Assembly (NCBI RefSeq): GCF_018691265.1 | Contig: NW_024881272.1 | Coordinates: 21,379,323-21,443,322, forward strand | Source: Tyto alba | Taxonomy: Eukaryota > Chordata > Aves > Strigiformes > Tytonidae | Length of the DNA: 64,000 bases | Direction of reading: 5' to 3' | Part shown: one piece after another, positions 26,225 to 40,600 of the stretch | How the letters are laid out: each line of letters opens with the position of its first letter | Position numbering within the stretch: the first letter of the stretch is position 1 | Program-made: the position numbers and the translations under genes | Notes under the pieces: generated by a model | Told to the model about the DNA's origin: nothing | Databases searched by the model: none | The model's input: only the letters and a program-made list of their open reading frames with translations

Positions 26225-26900
26225 CTGACTGTGTTGTCAATTATCCACTGGAAACAGATAATAAAGGGGTTTATTCTCCAGTTTCTGACATCTTCAAATA
26301 AGGAAGTTTTCCTGAAGATAAGATTTAGCAACATACAACTGTTTTTAAGTAGACAGAATATGGTGTACAAAATGTTTAACTTGTATGTATCTTGCTATAT
26401 ACTTCTAACTTCGAAATGCATTGGCCAAATTACTGAGTTTCAACGCTGTGGTCTCTTGCCACATTCCCAGCTTCATCATCAGTTGAAAATCTAGGTAGCA
26501 ATCAGTAAGTCAGATTTATCTGTGCCCTTATTAGACACAAGGTAGATTAATTTACCATGAAAGTAGTTATAGCCTGGTGTCCTCTCACATCTGCAGATTG
26601 CTACAAACACTTCTTTCTGGTTCACCATCACGGGCAAGCCTGTTCCCAGAGGGGGCTTCAGGTAAAGCTCTCCATTCATCTTCTGATTTAATAGACAAGA
26701 ACTAGCTTTGGTCTTAAAATCAGGTGGCTGTGTTAGCAGGTTTAACACGAGCATATCTGAGCTATGGCCTATATCATCAAATTTGAGGTATGAAAAACCT
26801 TTTTCTCTTTAAAAGTTCACTTGAAAGTTCAAAGGCAATCTCTGTACAGCCTCTGGAGACCATTAGCCAGTGACACTGGCATAGCCTGGGTCCTGTCCAA
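26225..26900 (-). pseudogene. candidate processed retrocopy of an unidentified transcript
   Basis: On the minus strand an open frame of about 100 codons ends at 26491 (the in-frame ATG is at 26754, and the frame is open up to about 26812). After the stop comes a roughly 265-base untranslated-like stretch with AATAAA at 26275-26270, then the 39-A tract. The predicted peptide has a balanced, protein-like composition (for example GELYLKPPLGTGLPVMVNQK) but I do not recognise it. An adjacent upstream frame (ELSSELLKRKRFFIPQ) could be the same protein after a frameshift. No target-site duplication was seen. It could also be a chance frame beside a microsatellite, or a genuine terminal exon. Confidence 0.3.
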
Positions 26901-27653
26901 GCCAAAAAATGAAAAAGAATGTGAAGGTGTCTAGATGATGTCTCATTTGTTTTGCTTTAATATGCTTACTATCTCACCCCAAAGATGTTCAGAGTGAGTA
27001 AAATGTTTAAAAGTGTTTCTAGTACTGGGAGTTATTTGAACATAAGGTTAGGGACTCTAAGTTTGGAAGGATGTTGGCACCATGCCCCCCTAGGAGAAAT
27101 GTCATTGAAATCGGGCCATAACACACCCAGAATGCATTGTTTTCTTTTGTTTGATTTGGTATTTTTACAAGCCAGGACTGAAACCTTCTGAACACATGCT
27201 TGGTCAATATAAAGATGGAAAGAAATTACTGATAATTAACTACATAAGTTCTTTTATTTCCCTCTTGACTTGGTTTGGGTTTAAAATGATCTTGTTCTGA
27301 TCAATGACTAAAATGTATTACTTAGAAATTACATATTTTGCATAAATATAATTGTTATTGTAGAAAAGAAAGAAAATATTTTTAAAAAATAAAGTCTGTT
27401 ATTTGAAGAGAAGACGGGACATTTTGGCAAATAGAAATTTTAACTTTTTAATCCAAAACCATTATGGTTTTGTATTTTTTTCATACTATTTTCATTAACA
27501 TTTCTTTCAGTTTCTAGGCAATTAAGAAGGATTAGGTTGTTTTTAAATTAATTCCTTTTTCTATTGAAATAGTGGTTGAGTGTGTAGTAACACTTAACAC
27601 TCTATTCCTAGTCCAATTTTTCAACCAGCATATTATCTGTGGAATTATCATAT
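26901..27653. other. non-coding DNA, nothing recognised
   Basis: Short frames on both strands at 26985-27207 overlap each other and have no domain. Confidence 0.5.
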
Positions 27654-28158
27654 TGTCATGGTTTGAGCCTGGTCAGCAGCCAAACACCGCAGAGCCGATC
27701 GCCCACCCACCCCCACCTGGGAATGGGGAAGGAATTGGAGGGGCAAAGTGAGACTTGCAGGTTTAGATAGAAACAATTTAATAATGGTAATAAAATAAAA
27801 TGATGACAGTATAAACAGGTAATGTACAATACAATTACTCACCACCCGCCGACCTATGCCTCACCCGTTCCTAGCTAGTGATCCTGAAACACAAAGTTGC
27901 CTCAATTGCATTCCCGGAAGTGAGAGCACTCCCCTTCCCTCCCACCCCTCTTTTATATGGTGAGCATAACATTACATGACAAGGAATATCGGCCAATCCG
28001 GGCCCAGTGGTCCAGCCGTGTTCCCTCCCTGCTGCTTGTGCACCTGCACACAGGCAGGACACAGGGAGTTGGAGAGTCCTTGAAATCTCAGTGTGCTATC
28101 AGCATTTTTCTAGCTACCAAAAATGAACATGATCTCTATTCCAGCCTGAACCAGGACA
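27654..28158 (-). mobile_element. full-length solo LTR, minus strand (same family as the 50.5-kb LTR)
   Basis: Read on the minus strand, the unit starts TGTCCTGGTTCAGGCTGGAA and ends CAGGCTCAAACCATGACA, so it has complete TG...CA ends and a length of about 505 bp. It carries a CCCGGATTGGC block (inverted CCAAT), a TATA box (ATATAAAAG; plus 27950-27958), an ATTAAA polyadenylation signal (plus 27777-27782) and a CTATCTAAACC-like U5 block. The same landmarks occur in the same order in the LTR at 50470-50947. No internal retroviral sequence flanks it, so it is probably a solo LTR left by recombination between two LTRs. The immediate flanks (CATAT and GGAAT) show no clear target duplication. Confidence 0.85.
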
Positions 28159-31100
28159 GGAATAAGAGTTGTATATGGGAAGAACAAAAATATATTTTAA
28201 AAGCAAAGCAGCATGAAGTCAGACAATTTCATAACTCCAGGAGAAACCTTTAGTTTCAGTTTGTACTTGCAATTTTTTTCATTGTAAAGTTTGTCACCTC
28301 ACTGCCATATCTCTAGTGCTTAACTTGTCTCCAAACACATTAATATCTTTGTGTTATGGCTTTCCTTCAGTCATTCGTATCCTCCAGCTACAGGGTATGT
28401 GTTATCAAAAATCCTAAGGCTTGAAGTTACGCTGTGCCTTAGATGTGGAAAATAATCAAATATTAACCTGTTAGTTTCATGAGGAACAACTTCCCATTTC
28501 AAAACTGTATCTGAATCACTATGATTAAAAAAAATAAACAAAAACCCTCTGTCGATAACATCGTTCCTGTGATCAATGTAACAATCTCCTGGAAACAGCT
28601 ATATACTTCTATTTTTTGCAGGGTATCTCATCTCAGTTTCATTGAAATGTAATTATCAATTTAATATTTTTACTGTTTCTCTTGTAGTTTACAGGTATAT
28701 TATTTTGTCTTTTTAATCCCTGGCTAGCTTCCAGAGACCAATTTGTAGCATCAGATTTTGTTTGGAAAAAGTGTATGAAGAGCAGTTTATTTCTGAATAT
28801 CATCTGAAGTTTACCTTATAATATGCTTCAAAGAAACACAATAGGGGTTAAGGATAAATTACTCTTAGAAATGAAACAAAAGCTTTGTCTTAAGTAGCTA
28901 TTCTGAGACAAGAGAACTAGCTCTTTAAAAAATCACGTAGAAGGTGTGAACAAAAATTATTAAAAAAAAAAACAAAAAAACAAAAAAAACCAGTGCATCT
29001 AGAGTTTGCAAAAGAATCACTTTTTAGAAATCTTTCATTATCTGGGGTACCTTTTTAAAGTATTGATCTACAGCATTAGATGACTGATTAGAACTGAGGA
29101 CTTCTACCAGTAAATAACTCTCTGCATTCCTAAAAACTACTACAGTAGTTGAATATAACAGTTATTTCCTTTTTGACATTTTTGACTCATTTCAGAATTA
29201 TTTTCCATTTTATATATATAGAGAGAGAATTTGTCCCAAAGCAGTAGCATCTCTGTATAAAATGAAAAAAAGAAAAAATCCCAGAAGCTTCACCTTTGTC
29301 TACTGGAAGGTCACACTTATTTTCTCTTTTGTATCAAAGGAAAATGAAATCAATCTGGTAAATATCTATAGGCAGCCATCAAAAAGAAAAGTGGCTCCTC
29401 TGTTCTAAGAGAAAAGGGAAGTAAATTCAAGTCTGACAAAGTTGTCACTAGCCAGAACCTGCCAGTCCTGCTTATTTTTAAATCAAAGAGCCAGTGGTAA
29501 TGAGGTGATATGAGTCTCAGGAAGCAAAATCAAACAGCAGAAGCTACATCTAAGGAAACATTCTCAGTTATCCTGGTGGCCTATAAGGGTGCAGAAAAGC
29601 AGACCTTCCTGTTTTCAAGACCTTGAAAAGTTTATCTCTTACCGTGAGTAAAAATCTTTGTAGGTTCCCATTGAAGTTTGAAGGATTCATGCTGTTTACA
29701 CTGGGAAATAGCCTGCCCATGAGAAGAAAAAATATCCTGGGTGGGTCTTTCCGAAATGCTTACTTGGGGCATACCTGCTATCACATGCAAATTGATGAAA
29801 ATCCTGAAATTCCATTCTGTTTTGTTTTGGGTTTGGATTTTTTCTTTTTTATCAGACCTTTTTACTGAAACCAAAATGTTTTTAATGTCTGTAATTTTTG
29901 CCTCCCTATTTAGAAACTGTGTTTTCCTTGAAGTGTGAATGCACATATAAACCTCTTTCTACCTGTTCATATACTGTAAATCTCATCAGAACTATGTGAT
30001 TATATTTTATCATCTAAAACATGTATTTTTTCATAAATGTTTATGAAAATTAATAGTTAACAATGATCTTAAATAAGTGTTAAAAAGTGGTTTTCATTAC
30101 AAATCTGGATAAACATGACAGTAGTATATTAATGACATTTTTTGAAAGTAACCATAGAACTAATAACTTTAAAAAATAACTTTAAAGAAAAAAGTTCAGA
30201 GGTAGTCTGTTCCATTTCTGTAAATGAAAATAACTTGGCATTACATCAATATCTGCCCAAGTCTACTGCACATGTTTTACAAATATTGCACACATTTATT
30301 AATCAATGGATATTTGTTACACCAAGTCACCTTCGCTCACACTGAAGTGTTATTCCTCATGGGACCAGTCCCACTGAGCAAGGGCACATTCAGATATACA
30401 TAAAGCTGATCATGCCATGGTTATGTGATCTATTTTCATAGTATGTTTGCTGTGATTACTCTCCTGATTTGAACTGAGTTGTATCAGATGAAGCAGCAAA
30501 AACCTCCAAGGAGTTGTCTAGACACCTGAAGCAATAACTGGAAGGCAAGGGCACATGAGCTTTTATTTACTGAAAGATACTGTTTAAAGATTTTTGAGAA
30601 AAGCAGTTTTAAAAACCCTGAGAGGTAATATTCCAGAAAGCAAGAGAGTTTGGAGGTTTAATTCTGCTCCCACTTACACACAGTGTAATTCTGAATTAGA
30701 TGGTGTTATGTTAGTGAAAAAGATAGGTTTAAAATCATAATCAAGGAAAAGTCATATGAGAACAAGTGGAGTATTTTTTCTTAAATTTCTAGATTTCTAG
30801 ATTAACATTAAAGTAAAGAACACATCAATAATTTGAGAACCTCTTTCAACCTTAGAGATTGTTTAATTTTTTGTTTATATAATTCTTGTACAGTTAATTA
30901 GTTTATAGTTAAATAAAACTTTATCTCACAAGCATTGAAATGTAGCCTATCTTTTCTGGGAGCACAGTCATTTGATACAAAAAAGACCTTAAGAAACTGC
31001 AGCAAAATCAGAGGAATCACTTCTGGTCCAGGACTTCTTACTCTTGGTGATAGGTTCTCTTTGAAGTGCTTTTGCTTTGGTATTTGCGCTTAAGTACAAA

Positions 31101-34100
31101 AAGAGCTTCTCATCAAAAAGTATTAATATCTCTGTATCAAAATCACATCCTAATCACCATTACAAAATTAATTACAAAGGGGAGCTGAGCATTGTCTTCA
31201 TACTAAAGGGTAAGTAAAGCCCAACAATAACTTCTCCCTTTTTACCTTAACCAAAAACTCATTGAAAGACTTTAGTGTGTTTAAATACATCCAGAAGGAA
31301 TCAGTAACACAGAGACAGACCAGGCTGCACTTCTTGCCTTCCACAGGATTTCTCTTCTTTGACAGTGTCCCAAGGTATATAATACCAACCCTCAACCACA
31401 CGTTACCTCTAAATGTGGTTTGGAAATAGTCATATAATTGAATACAGCATGAATGCCACTCCAAGTAAGATTTGTTGCTTACCCTGGAAGCTTTCATGCT
31501 AGTCTTACACCAGTTGAAAATGTTTCAAAATGAGCAAACAGGTTAGTAATTTCATTATTTTCTCTTTCCCTAATGAAAGTTGGTGGGTAGATACAACTAT
31601 TTTAAGTAGTGCTTTAGACTTAAACCTCCTTGTTGAAATGCGATAGAATACTCAACCATGATTGAGTAAATAATAATTATATTTAATAATGAAATAATAA
31701 TAATGAAATATTAAATAATAATGAAAATGCTATTCTTTAGTGAGTCCAATTAAAAAGAACATATTAAAGTATATATCAAATAGGAGAAAGTTGAGAGGAA
31801 CAGATATAGCAGATGAAATGTACTCTCTACAAACGTAGTTTAGTATTCATACCCTGACAAAATGTCAGTAGGTGGAAGGAGGAAGACCCATCAGCTTTCA
31901 GAACATGTGTGAGTAGGGTTGTTCAGGTGAATAAGATCTGATTCAAAATCTTCCAGGTGATAAAGATGACCTTTGCACCCCCTGGAAATCACAACATTTT
32001 GTGGGAAATAATAAGCTAGTCAAGGAATTGTGTGCTTGAGGAATTGATCCCAGTTTTATTTATACCAGTAATACAATGCCCAAGCCTTTCAATTTACGGA
32101 AATTAGTCTTGTCTGACACTAAAAAGGGGGCCAGCCCAAGATAGTCTATTACCTACAAGATGAGGACAAATAAGCCAGGCTGTGAACAGGGTAGCCCCAA
32201 AACAGCAGAGGATTTCAGTACATCCCTCAAATAATAAATCCATAATCAATGTGTGCAGCAAATGAAGTTTCCTCCAACTGTGCAGCCTGAAAATTTTTTT
32301 GAGGATCTCAACCCACATTCTGGCTAGACAATCTTAAAGATGAATGAAAAATTTTACTTTTATGCAGAAGAACAGAGCAAGTTCAAAGAAAAAACAGAAT
32401 AAAAGGACACACACTAAGTAATGCATGTTAAAAATAATCTCTGTGTAACCCATCAGACCTAATGAGGCAAGGAAGAACAGATTCAAAGAATAAAATTTAT
32501 GTTTGTTTTTTTTTTTTTTTTCTAATTGATGATGGGAATTTATAATTGATGCCTTGTGTCAATTCTATTTACCAGAGTGAGCAATAATTTAACTGTTCAT
32601 ATTTGCACACATATTCAGATGAAAATTTGTATGCATTTTGCTCTCTAGTGGGATTTTCACACCCAGGATAGATGTCAAACCTCACCTGACCAGAATTGAG
32701 CCCTTAAAGAGATAATTGAAAGGATGTAGCTAAGTGCAATGTCTAAGCCACTCAGAGAATAGTAAAGGAAAGACAGGTAAAGGAAAAATTTGGGTAATGG
32801 AGTAAGAGGTTTAGACACAGAAGCAGCTGTTGTTATTGCTTCTGGATGATAAACCAGAGCAAGATACCTACCTCCTTTTAAAATAGGCTTTCAGAGCTAG
32901 ATATTCAGACCATATTGACTACCTAAGACATCAAAGTTATCTGTTGTTGTTACCCCACCATGTCCTCATTCTTAGTTTGGGGGATATATAACACATGTAG
33001 AGTGTGTTTTGAGTATACTTTCAGGACCCTGCTTTGGAGGGGTGTATTCCTAAATGTAACCTAACGATCTCATTTCACAAGGTTTAAATTGATTTTCACT
33101 TGAACTAGGGGTCTAAGCAGCTTACTAGTGGGGGACTACATTAATTCTTTTAAAATATTGGTCTAAATCTTAATGATATTTTCTGATTAGAATTATCCAA
33201 AATTTGCTTTGACTTTTCACTTCATGATACTGTTCAAGACTCAGTAGATTTTCTTGGCCTAAGGACATGAGGAGAGGTCAACATCTGATAGCTTCTCATC
33301 AGTGCTACTGAAGAATTCATCTCATGTTCATATAGGTCTTTATGGCCTTGAGCCAGGGAACATTTATGCATATGAACTGATCTCATGTTTAAATATCTCA
33401 TACAGAATCAATTTATTTAATTCAGATTATTTCACCTCTCTGCTTTTTAAATATGTTTTATATTCTCTTGACAGTTGCACCTTAAAATTACTTAAACATT
33501 GACATTTTGATGGCTTTTCTTATCCATGGACTTTTCTACATGATTCTTGAACCAGGTGGATCCTCATTTTTCCCCACAGCACACTTGTAAGGTTGGGTAG
33601 AGTATTTATTATTTTGATTCTTTTTGTTATGAACAAGGAGGGAACAGGTGACCTTCCCAATGTTTTATGCAGAGTTTTATATCAACCAACTAGTGAAACA
33701 TCTAAAATTCCCTATTCACTGCTTTATCAGAACATTACTTTTTCTTTCCTCAGAAAGTTATTCCACAGTTTATTAAAATTGCTATCTTAGAGGAGATAAT
33801 TTGTTTAACTCATAGATCACTTTTTCACTCAAGGCTTTACTTACGTATATTATATTATGTAGTAATAACAATAATGATAGTAATAATGCATGTATGTAAT
33901 GAGCAAACACATTAAGAGATCTGATGCCAAGACAAATGCAGTGAAAGAGTTAATGTAGTTCTTCAGCTGCTTCACTTAACAAAGCCAGTATTTTAATGGT
34001 CCCAACTAGGATTAGAAGTTAACACCTCATTAAGATGAATGGGGGATATAGTTTGCACCCTTACTGTTGCTTCTATGCTGTGTGGTTTGCAGGCTCCTTC

Positions 34101-34589
34101 TACTTTTTCTGGAGGGCAGGCTTAAAGAGCACAAGAATGCATCATTAATTTATATAAGGAAGTCTCTTTGTAAAAGCAATGACTAGTGACTGTATTTTTA
34201 ATGAAAATCTGGTTCTGCAGAAAACCTTTTGCCAGTGTAAAGACCGAAACATCAAGGGATTCACGTTATTTTTGTGCCCACTCCTTTCCACTGTTTGTTT
34301 TCATGGCATAAGAGAAATATTATTGCTCACAATACCTGTTTTATACAGGTGCAGTACTGTAAAAGTACACTCAGTGAGACCTAAGCCCTTCTTATGTAGG
34401 GAGGAAAACCAGATGTTTCCCTCATGGTCATATTTGCATTCAGTATTAAAATGAATAAAGATCTAAAGCCTACCTAGTGGCAGAATCATAGTTGTGCTAA
34501 TAAAACCTAGTGTAATTGGACTTGATTAGTTTTCCTCTATCTCCTGCATTAAAAATATACAGATGAGTTATTACATACAGATATACATT
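28159..34589. other. AT-rich non-coding DNA
   Basis: Contains A-rich simple sequence at about 28962-28990 (A-runs broken by single C), TA/GA dinucleotides at 29212-29228 and an ATA/AAT-rich stretch at 31665-31730. No gene was recognised; the minus-strand frames at 29632-29946 and 31198-31497 lack recognisable features. Confidence 0.5.
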
Positions 34590-34607
34590 ATCTGTATATA
34601 TACAGAT
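34590..34607. repeat. 18-bp perfect palindrome in TA-rich DNA
   Basis: ATCTGTATATATACAGAT is perfectly self-complementary. It lies in a stretch (34571-34620) with repeated ACAGAT/ATCTGT words, probably a decayed TA-rich microsatellite. Confidence 0.7.
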
Positions 34608-37600
34608 TATATACAGATAAATTATTTTCCTTCAGTGGACCTTACACGTGGTTTTCTGAGGAGGTTGGTACCAGGATCCAAATTAAACTGATGAAGGAAG
34701 GTAGAGAATGGTCTGATAATTTGCCAGTATTTAACAAAAAATACAGTTGCAGACACTCTTGGATGTCAACATAACATGTTTGCATGACACCTCACTGCCT
34801 CTGTTTTCATTTGCTTGAAGCAATATAGGTTTGGGATAAATTAGGTACAGGTGAGTCATGATAGCTCTAAAATAAGAGCATAAAAAGATAAGAATAATCT
34901 GTAACTGCTTTAGTACACATATACAAAATGTGTGCGCGTACATATGGTGATATTCTGGTTTATTCAATCACAGTGAGCATGGTTTTACATATTAACATCA
35001 CTGAATTGAAATAACTAGCAGAAATAGTGGAAACATTTTCTACATAAATATTTATACTTCCCCTGTTTTGACATCCTTCTATAATTTTAATTGTCTTTAC
35101 AGTGGAATTACAGATGCTCACTTTAAACAGAGAGGCCTTTTAAATATCATTGCCCTCATATTTACAGGAGCAGGACTGGATCTGAAGCAATACAGTATGC
35201 CATAAATCCAATATTTAAGATTCCACAGCATCCTTTTTCATTCAAAAGACAAAATTCCCATAGATGCAGTAAATTCTGTAACAGACTCGGAGACCAATGG
35301 GATATAGCCTGGAGTGATTAAGGCTAATTGCTAGCTAAGGTTTTTGAAGGGATTAGTGATTTTAGAATTCCAAATTAAAAAAAAGAAAAAAAAAAGTCTG
35401 ATAAGAGATTGATTTTCAGAAGAGGAACAGTCTCATCTTCCTGCAAATTGGCCCATTTTAAATTATCTCTACTTTGGTACCCCACAATGAACACAGTTAA
35501 AATTACCAGTTGCTTCTGGAAATCTTGTCCAGAATTTAGCTATGCTATTATCCATACAATATGTATTTTATTTTCTGATTTCTTAAAAATCCATTTTGTT
35601 TGCTCCCTTTTTGAATCTATCATACTTTGAATGACAAACTTCTCCATGCTGCTGAACAGATAAAATTAATAGGTAATATTTTAATCCAGACATAATTCCT
35701 AAGCATCTAAGGAAGACATATTCAATGTAAAGGTCTTGATACCTACAATACATTTATGTGAAAATTCAGTAAGCACTGTATCTGACTACTCATTTTCCAA
35801 ACCAGCTGCAGGCTTGATTTGTTTCTAAGTAATTTAAGTGTAAATTACTTGCTTAAGTGATACAGCTAAGATGTTTTGTGACTTTCTTGCAACCACGAAT
35901 GAGTTAACAACATACCTGAAAGTGGTTAGATTGTTTCTAAATGATCCTAAATGTGTATTTAAGCAAAAAATTTTCATAATATTTTCACTCTATGCTATTA
36001 TGAATTTTGAAGCAATTAATTACTGCTGATATGCAAATTTAGTGAAACACAATTAATTAAATATCACATATATGGATAAATCTGTTAGCAAAGACATGTG
36101 CTTTATATCAGTTTATACACATCCTGTGTTTGCAATGAAACCTGTTTAAACAAATAAGTGATAAAAGACTAAATTAATCAATGAAAAAAATCCCTGAAGT
36201 ACCAAGTTGTGGATTGTATGATATTAGATCTCTCAGTGGGTAAATGTGTTGCCTGCTTCTGCTGTAACAGACAAGCTCCCTCTTAAGTAAGTACTGTCTC
36301 TTTTAAAAGAACAGATCTAATAACTGCCTAGATTTTCTGTATATCAAGGAAATATATTTTAAAGCTGCTTTTATTGTTTTACAACAAAGCCAAAAGACAT
36401 TCAGCTATCAAAACAATAATGGTATTTGCATAAACTTTTTTTTTTTTTCATCTGGCAAAATACTGTATGAATGGAATAGGGAAAACAGAACTGATTATGT
36501 CCAAGCTTGTGATTGTAAAATCTCTGCTACCAAAGATATTTTAACTAGCTAGACTCCATTGATCTACAGCAAAGCTTTGTCAACTAAAGCTTTTTTCTTA
36601 AATTGATTCTCCATCTTGTCTTCTCATTCTTTCGACAGCACACAGCAGGAAGCTCTGTCTACATACAGAAAACAGGTTCTTGCTGTAGGCATGGATATAA
36701 AACAAAAAGACAGTGATTAAAGAAAAAAACAGTCTGCTGTTAGTATTTGATCTTAAAATTATTGATCTTGTCAATCAGTTACAGACAGAGAGTGCCCATT
36801 TAAATCTGTAATAACTATTAATGTTACCACAAAAATGCTGACCACTTGAAAGAGCAAAGAAATCTATATGATAATGTAATGCAATGCTTATTTGGAAGTA
36901 TAGCTATTTGTAGTATGTGACAGTAAGTGCAACATACTACTTGGCGAAGATCATATCTATAAACTTCTTTTAAAATGAATATGATAGAAGAATATGAAGC
37001 TCACATGATAAACTTACATTTTGAAGGCTTTGTTAACTAAGAACTTTTGATTCTTTGACTGCCAAAAGCATTATTAGTTTTTATCAGGCATATATTAACA
37101 GCATAACATTTTTTCTTATAACTGACTCAAACTCAAGCATTACACTAAGATACTGTTAAAAACCCACTGAGCAAAGCCAACATCATGCTGTCTTTGTCCT
37201 TTATGTGAAATAGTATGTTTATTCTGTCTCAGGAGTTTGCATTCCAATTATAGTTGTACCAATACTGCTTCTAAACATATTTATGTGTAAATATAATTGT
37301 AATTTAGTAAAAAAAAAAAAAATCTCATTTCAAAACTAAGTGCACTTCGGCTGCTGATCATATTAAAAGCAAAAAAAAAAAAAAAAAAAAAACATTTGAC
37401 CATTTGAAAAAAAAATAAAACCCCAAAGATCTTGAATCAATCTCCATACATGCTTTAACTTACAATCAAATGTCAATTACCAAAGCTTGTCACCTTAAGA
37501 TAAGGTGGATATTTTCAAGTGCAGCAATTACTGAACACAAAGTCCCACAATGAACAATCTTACAAATATTTAACAGAAATGCTCTTGTAATTTGCAGTAT

Positions 37601-40600
37601 TATTCTTCTTTCTATCTCTATAAAGAGGGGAAAACATTTACTAACAATTTAATAATGTCTCTGGGACTAGAAAAACAAGCAAATAGCACAGACAGCTGCA
37701 TCTAATCTGTAACTAGTAAAAGTATATAGGAAGGATCATTTACATAACAGACAGGTACAACTGTATTGTAGTTTTGTGCCAACCAAAGGGTTTATGGAAA
37801 GCCTTTGCCCATCTCTAATAGATGTGTAAATTAAATTTTATGAAATGCATTTTAAAGGTACTTCATTGATCTTCTGAATTTATCATAAGCCTCTAGTTCA
37901 TATTTTGGTGCCAGTCTAGTGTGTCACATGATTTTGAAACCAATAGAGGCTCATACTGAAAGGTTTTTCTTTGTTTGAATTACTTTATTGGTTGAGTGGA
38001 AGGATTAAAGATAGACTAAAAAGTCATTATGATAATGTAATAAAACACATATTGGTTGTTCCTTCACTTAAAAATCTGCTTTTTAAGCAGATTCTTCTGT
38101 TAGAAGCCAGAATGAAATGTCATTAAGCACCTGGACATAACAATAACTATTTAAAATTTTTGGTGTTTTTTTGTTTTGTTTTATTTTTCTTTTTTTTTTT
38201 TTTTTTTTAATCTAGGCAACACTGAAGTAAAAAAAAAAAAAGAATTAAAGATTTCATGCAGAAATTATTGTGAATTGCTCACCTCTCCATATTATTCATA
38301 AAATATAACTATCAATTATTTTTAAAATGACAGTTGGATAGAAAATGCAATAACTTCGTAACCGTTTTTGTCATTGCATGTGAGACTTGATTCACATTAA
38401 AAAATAAAATCCTCAATCATGCTTTTTCGTGCTTTTATGTTATGTATTAAGTGTTGAGTTTTCAGTGTATGAGAAGGTACATGTGGAACTCTAGAATAAT
38501 AAAAGAATGTTTAAATAATATATCAATGAAAAAAAAAGAATAAAAGAATACACATCCTATTATGTCATGGAACATAAAATGCTTGTTTTCCTGCAATGGG
38601 AAAAATTAATGTGAAACCTTTTCCCCTTGCTCCCAAAGAGAGACATTTTTGTTTCTTTGTATTTTTGACTAAGTATTTTTTTTCTAATCAGGAGGGAACC
38701 TTTCAGTGCTGGAACCCACTTCATAACACTAGAGACAAATGTACAAAAATTTCTTTCACATTCTTGTCAGTTCAATTATTTATCAAGTGATCATGCTTTC
38801 TTTGTGTTTTTCTTTTAAGACAGTAGGACTTCACCCTTCACTCCTTCAGTATTCTCCAAGCCCTTGAAATAACTCTTCCTTTGAATTACTAGTTACTGGC
38901 ATTGAAGTATTTCTCTGCTCTTCTCCCGAACTTTGAAGCGTGTCAGGAATTAACATCAGGGTCTGGCATAGAGGAACTCCTCCTGTGTGGGAGGGAAGGG
39001 CTCTGTCCCTCCTAAAAGAAGTGAAAGAGTATTGGTGACTGTGTGCCACTCCAGTGCTGGGACTTCTCCCCAACCACTCTACTCCCAGGAGAAACCTGAT
39101 TGTGCAGATATGGAAAGACAGGAGGTTTTCTCAAAAATACCCAAAGGAAATATGTACCTGTCCTCCCTCCGAGATCAAGCCCTGGCTGATCTGGAAGACA
39201 CGTGCCACCGTAGCTGAACAGCAATGGCTTTTCTGTGGAGCCAGGGCTGCTTCTTGAGGGGAAGCTGGAACCTCAAACTGGGTAGTCAAGGTCCCAATGA
39301 AGTTTATGTTTTCCTACACAGGGAAAATTGTTGTTATTTCTGGTGTGGAGACCTTTATGCTTCTGCTACCCAATAGAATTTCAGAGGTGTCTGAGTGCTG
39401 GTTATGACTATGTCTCAGGGTAGAACTGCATATCAAGGACAAGAAGTGCAGAATGTGAACAGGGTGTAGAATTGCCTCTCTCTCCCCATTTCCACCTGTA
39501 TGAAATGCTGATTACTTGCTGATTAATATCACTGGCAAGAATACAAAAACAAATACTATGTCTTCCTCTGCAACTGTTACCTCACACCCTTTCCTAGTCC
39601 AGCAATTTTAACATTCATTTTCAGTATGATATACTCCATTAAGCTTTTTGTCTGAATGAAAAAAAAAAAAAAAAATCATGTTAGATCATGCTCTTTGCAA
39701 GGATATCTCTTCTACATATATGTGCATATATATATGATATGATAATTTTTTCCTTTTGCTTCAGCCTTTATTTCACAAGACCTGAAAATTTTGAGCCTTG
39801 TTTATTACTGAGTATAAGTGATGTATATATTAGATTGTCAGAAGTTTACCTTAATGAGAGTTTAAAGTAGATTTTCAGATTAGCCAAATTTTATTCTGAT
39901 CTGACACAGATTTAATTTTGGTCTCTGATGTGCAGGCATGTATCACTATTTATCTTGTCAAGTCCTCTGTTGTTCACACACATACTTGTGCATCTGGGAT
40001 GGAGTGTGAACAGTCTGGTACAGCAGATAGCAGTAAAACTATTTAATACTTTGCAAAATGACTGTAATGTAAGAATCATTGGTTGTGCAAAGCAAGAGAG
40101 CTATAAATATAGGTTTCCAATAAACTAGCTTTTTTTATCCTTATTTATATATTCACATCAGGTAAGTGAAAAACTGAGGATTGTTTTCTCACAGATACAC
40201 TGAAGGAAATGTACAGTTTAAAAAGTAAAAAGGTCATGAAAAACCTCTACTGGTTGTGCAGTATTTTTGTGTATTTTCGTATCAGTCAGAGCACAGAAGC
40301 TGGCCACAGTCAGTATGAAGCTTTGGGTAAGAGGAAAGCCTGAGTGCTTGCTTAGTTACCGAGCTTTGTTCACCTCATCATCAATTCTTCGGTGAGGGTC
40401 AAGAGGAACCTCTGCCCTAATTCCAGATACCAGAGAGGGTGAGAGTGTTTTGGAGCTAACCTTCACCACTTCTCCGCCTCACCCACCAACTTATACCCAC
40501 TCATGGTGAGTAAAAGGCACTTAGTAGAAAACAAAGCAAATGCTCACACACGTGGTTCTCCGTTTGTCCATTATGCAGGAGCCATAAGATAGGATTGGGC

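Noticed and set aside
26176..26370. Minus-strand ORF ending in a lysine run
   Set aside because: The C-terminal lysines are the translated 39-A tract; no independent coding evidence.
27957..28253. 98-codon plus-strand ORF
   Set aside because: It is antisense sequence of the solo LTR at 27654-28158 running into its flank.
38073..38093. Hairpin as a transcription terminator
   Set aside because: A 9-bp AT-rich stem with a 3-base loop in eukaryotic AT-rich DNA; no adjacent gene.
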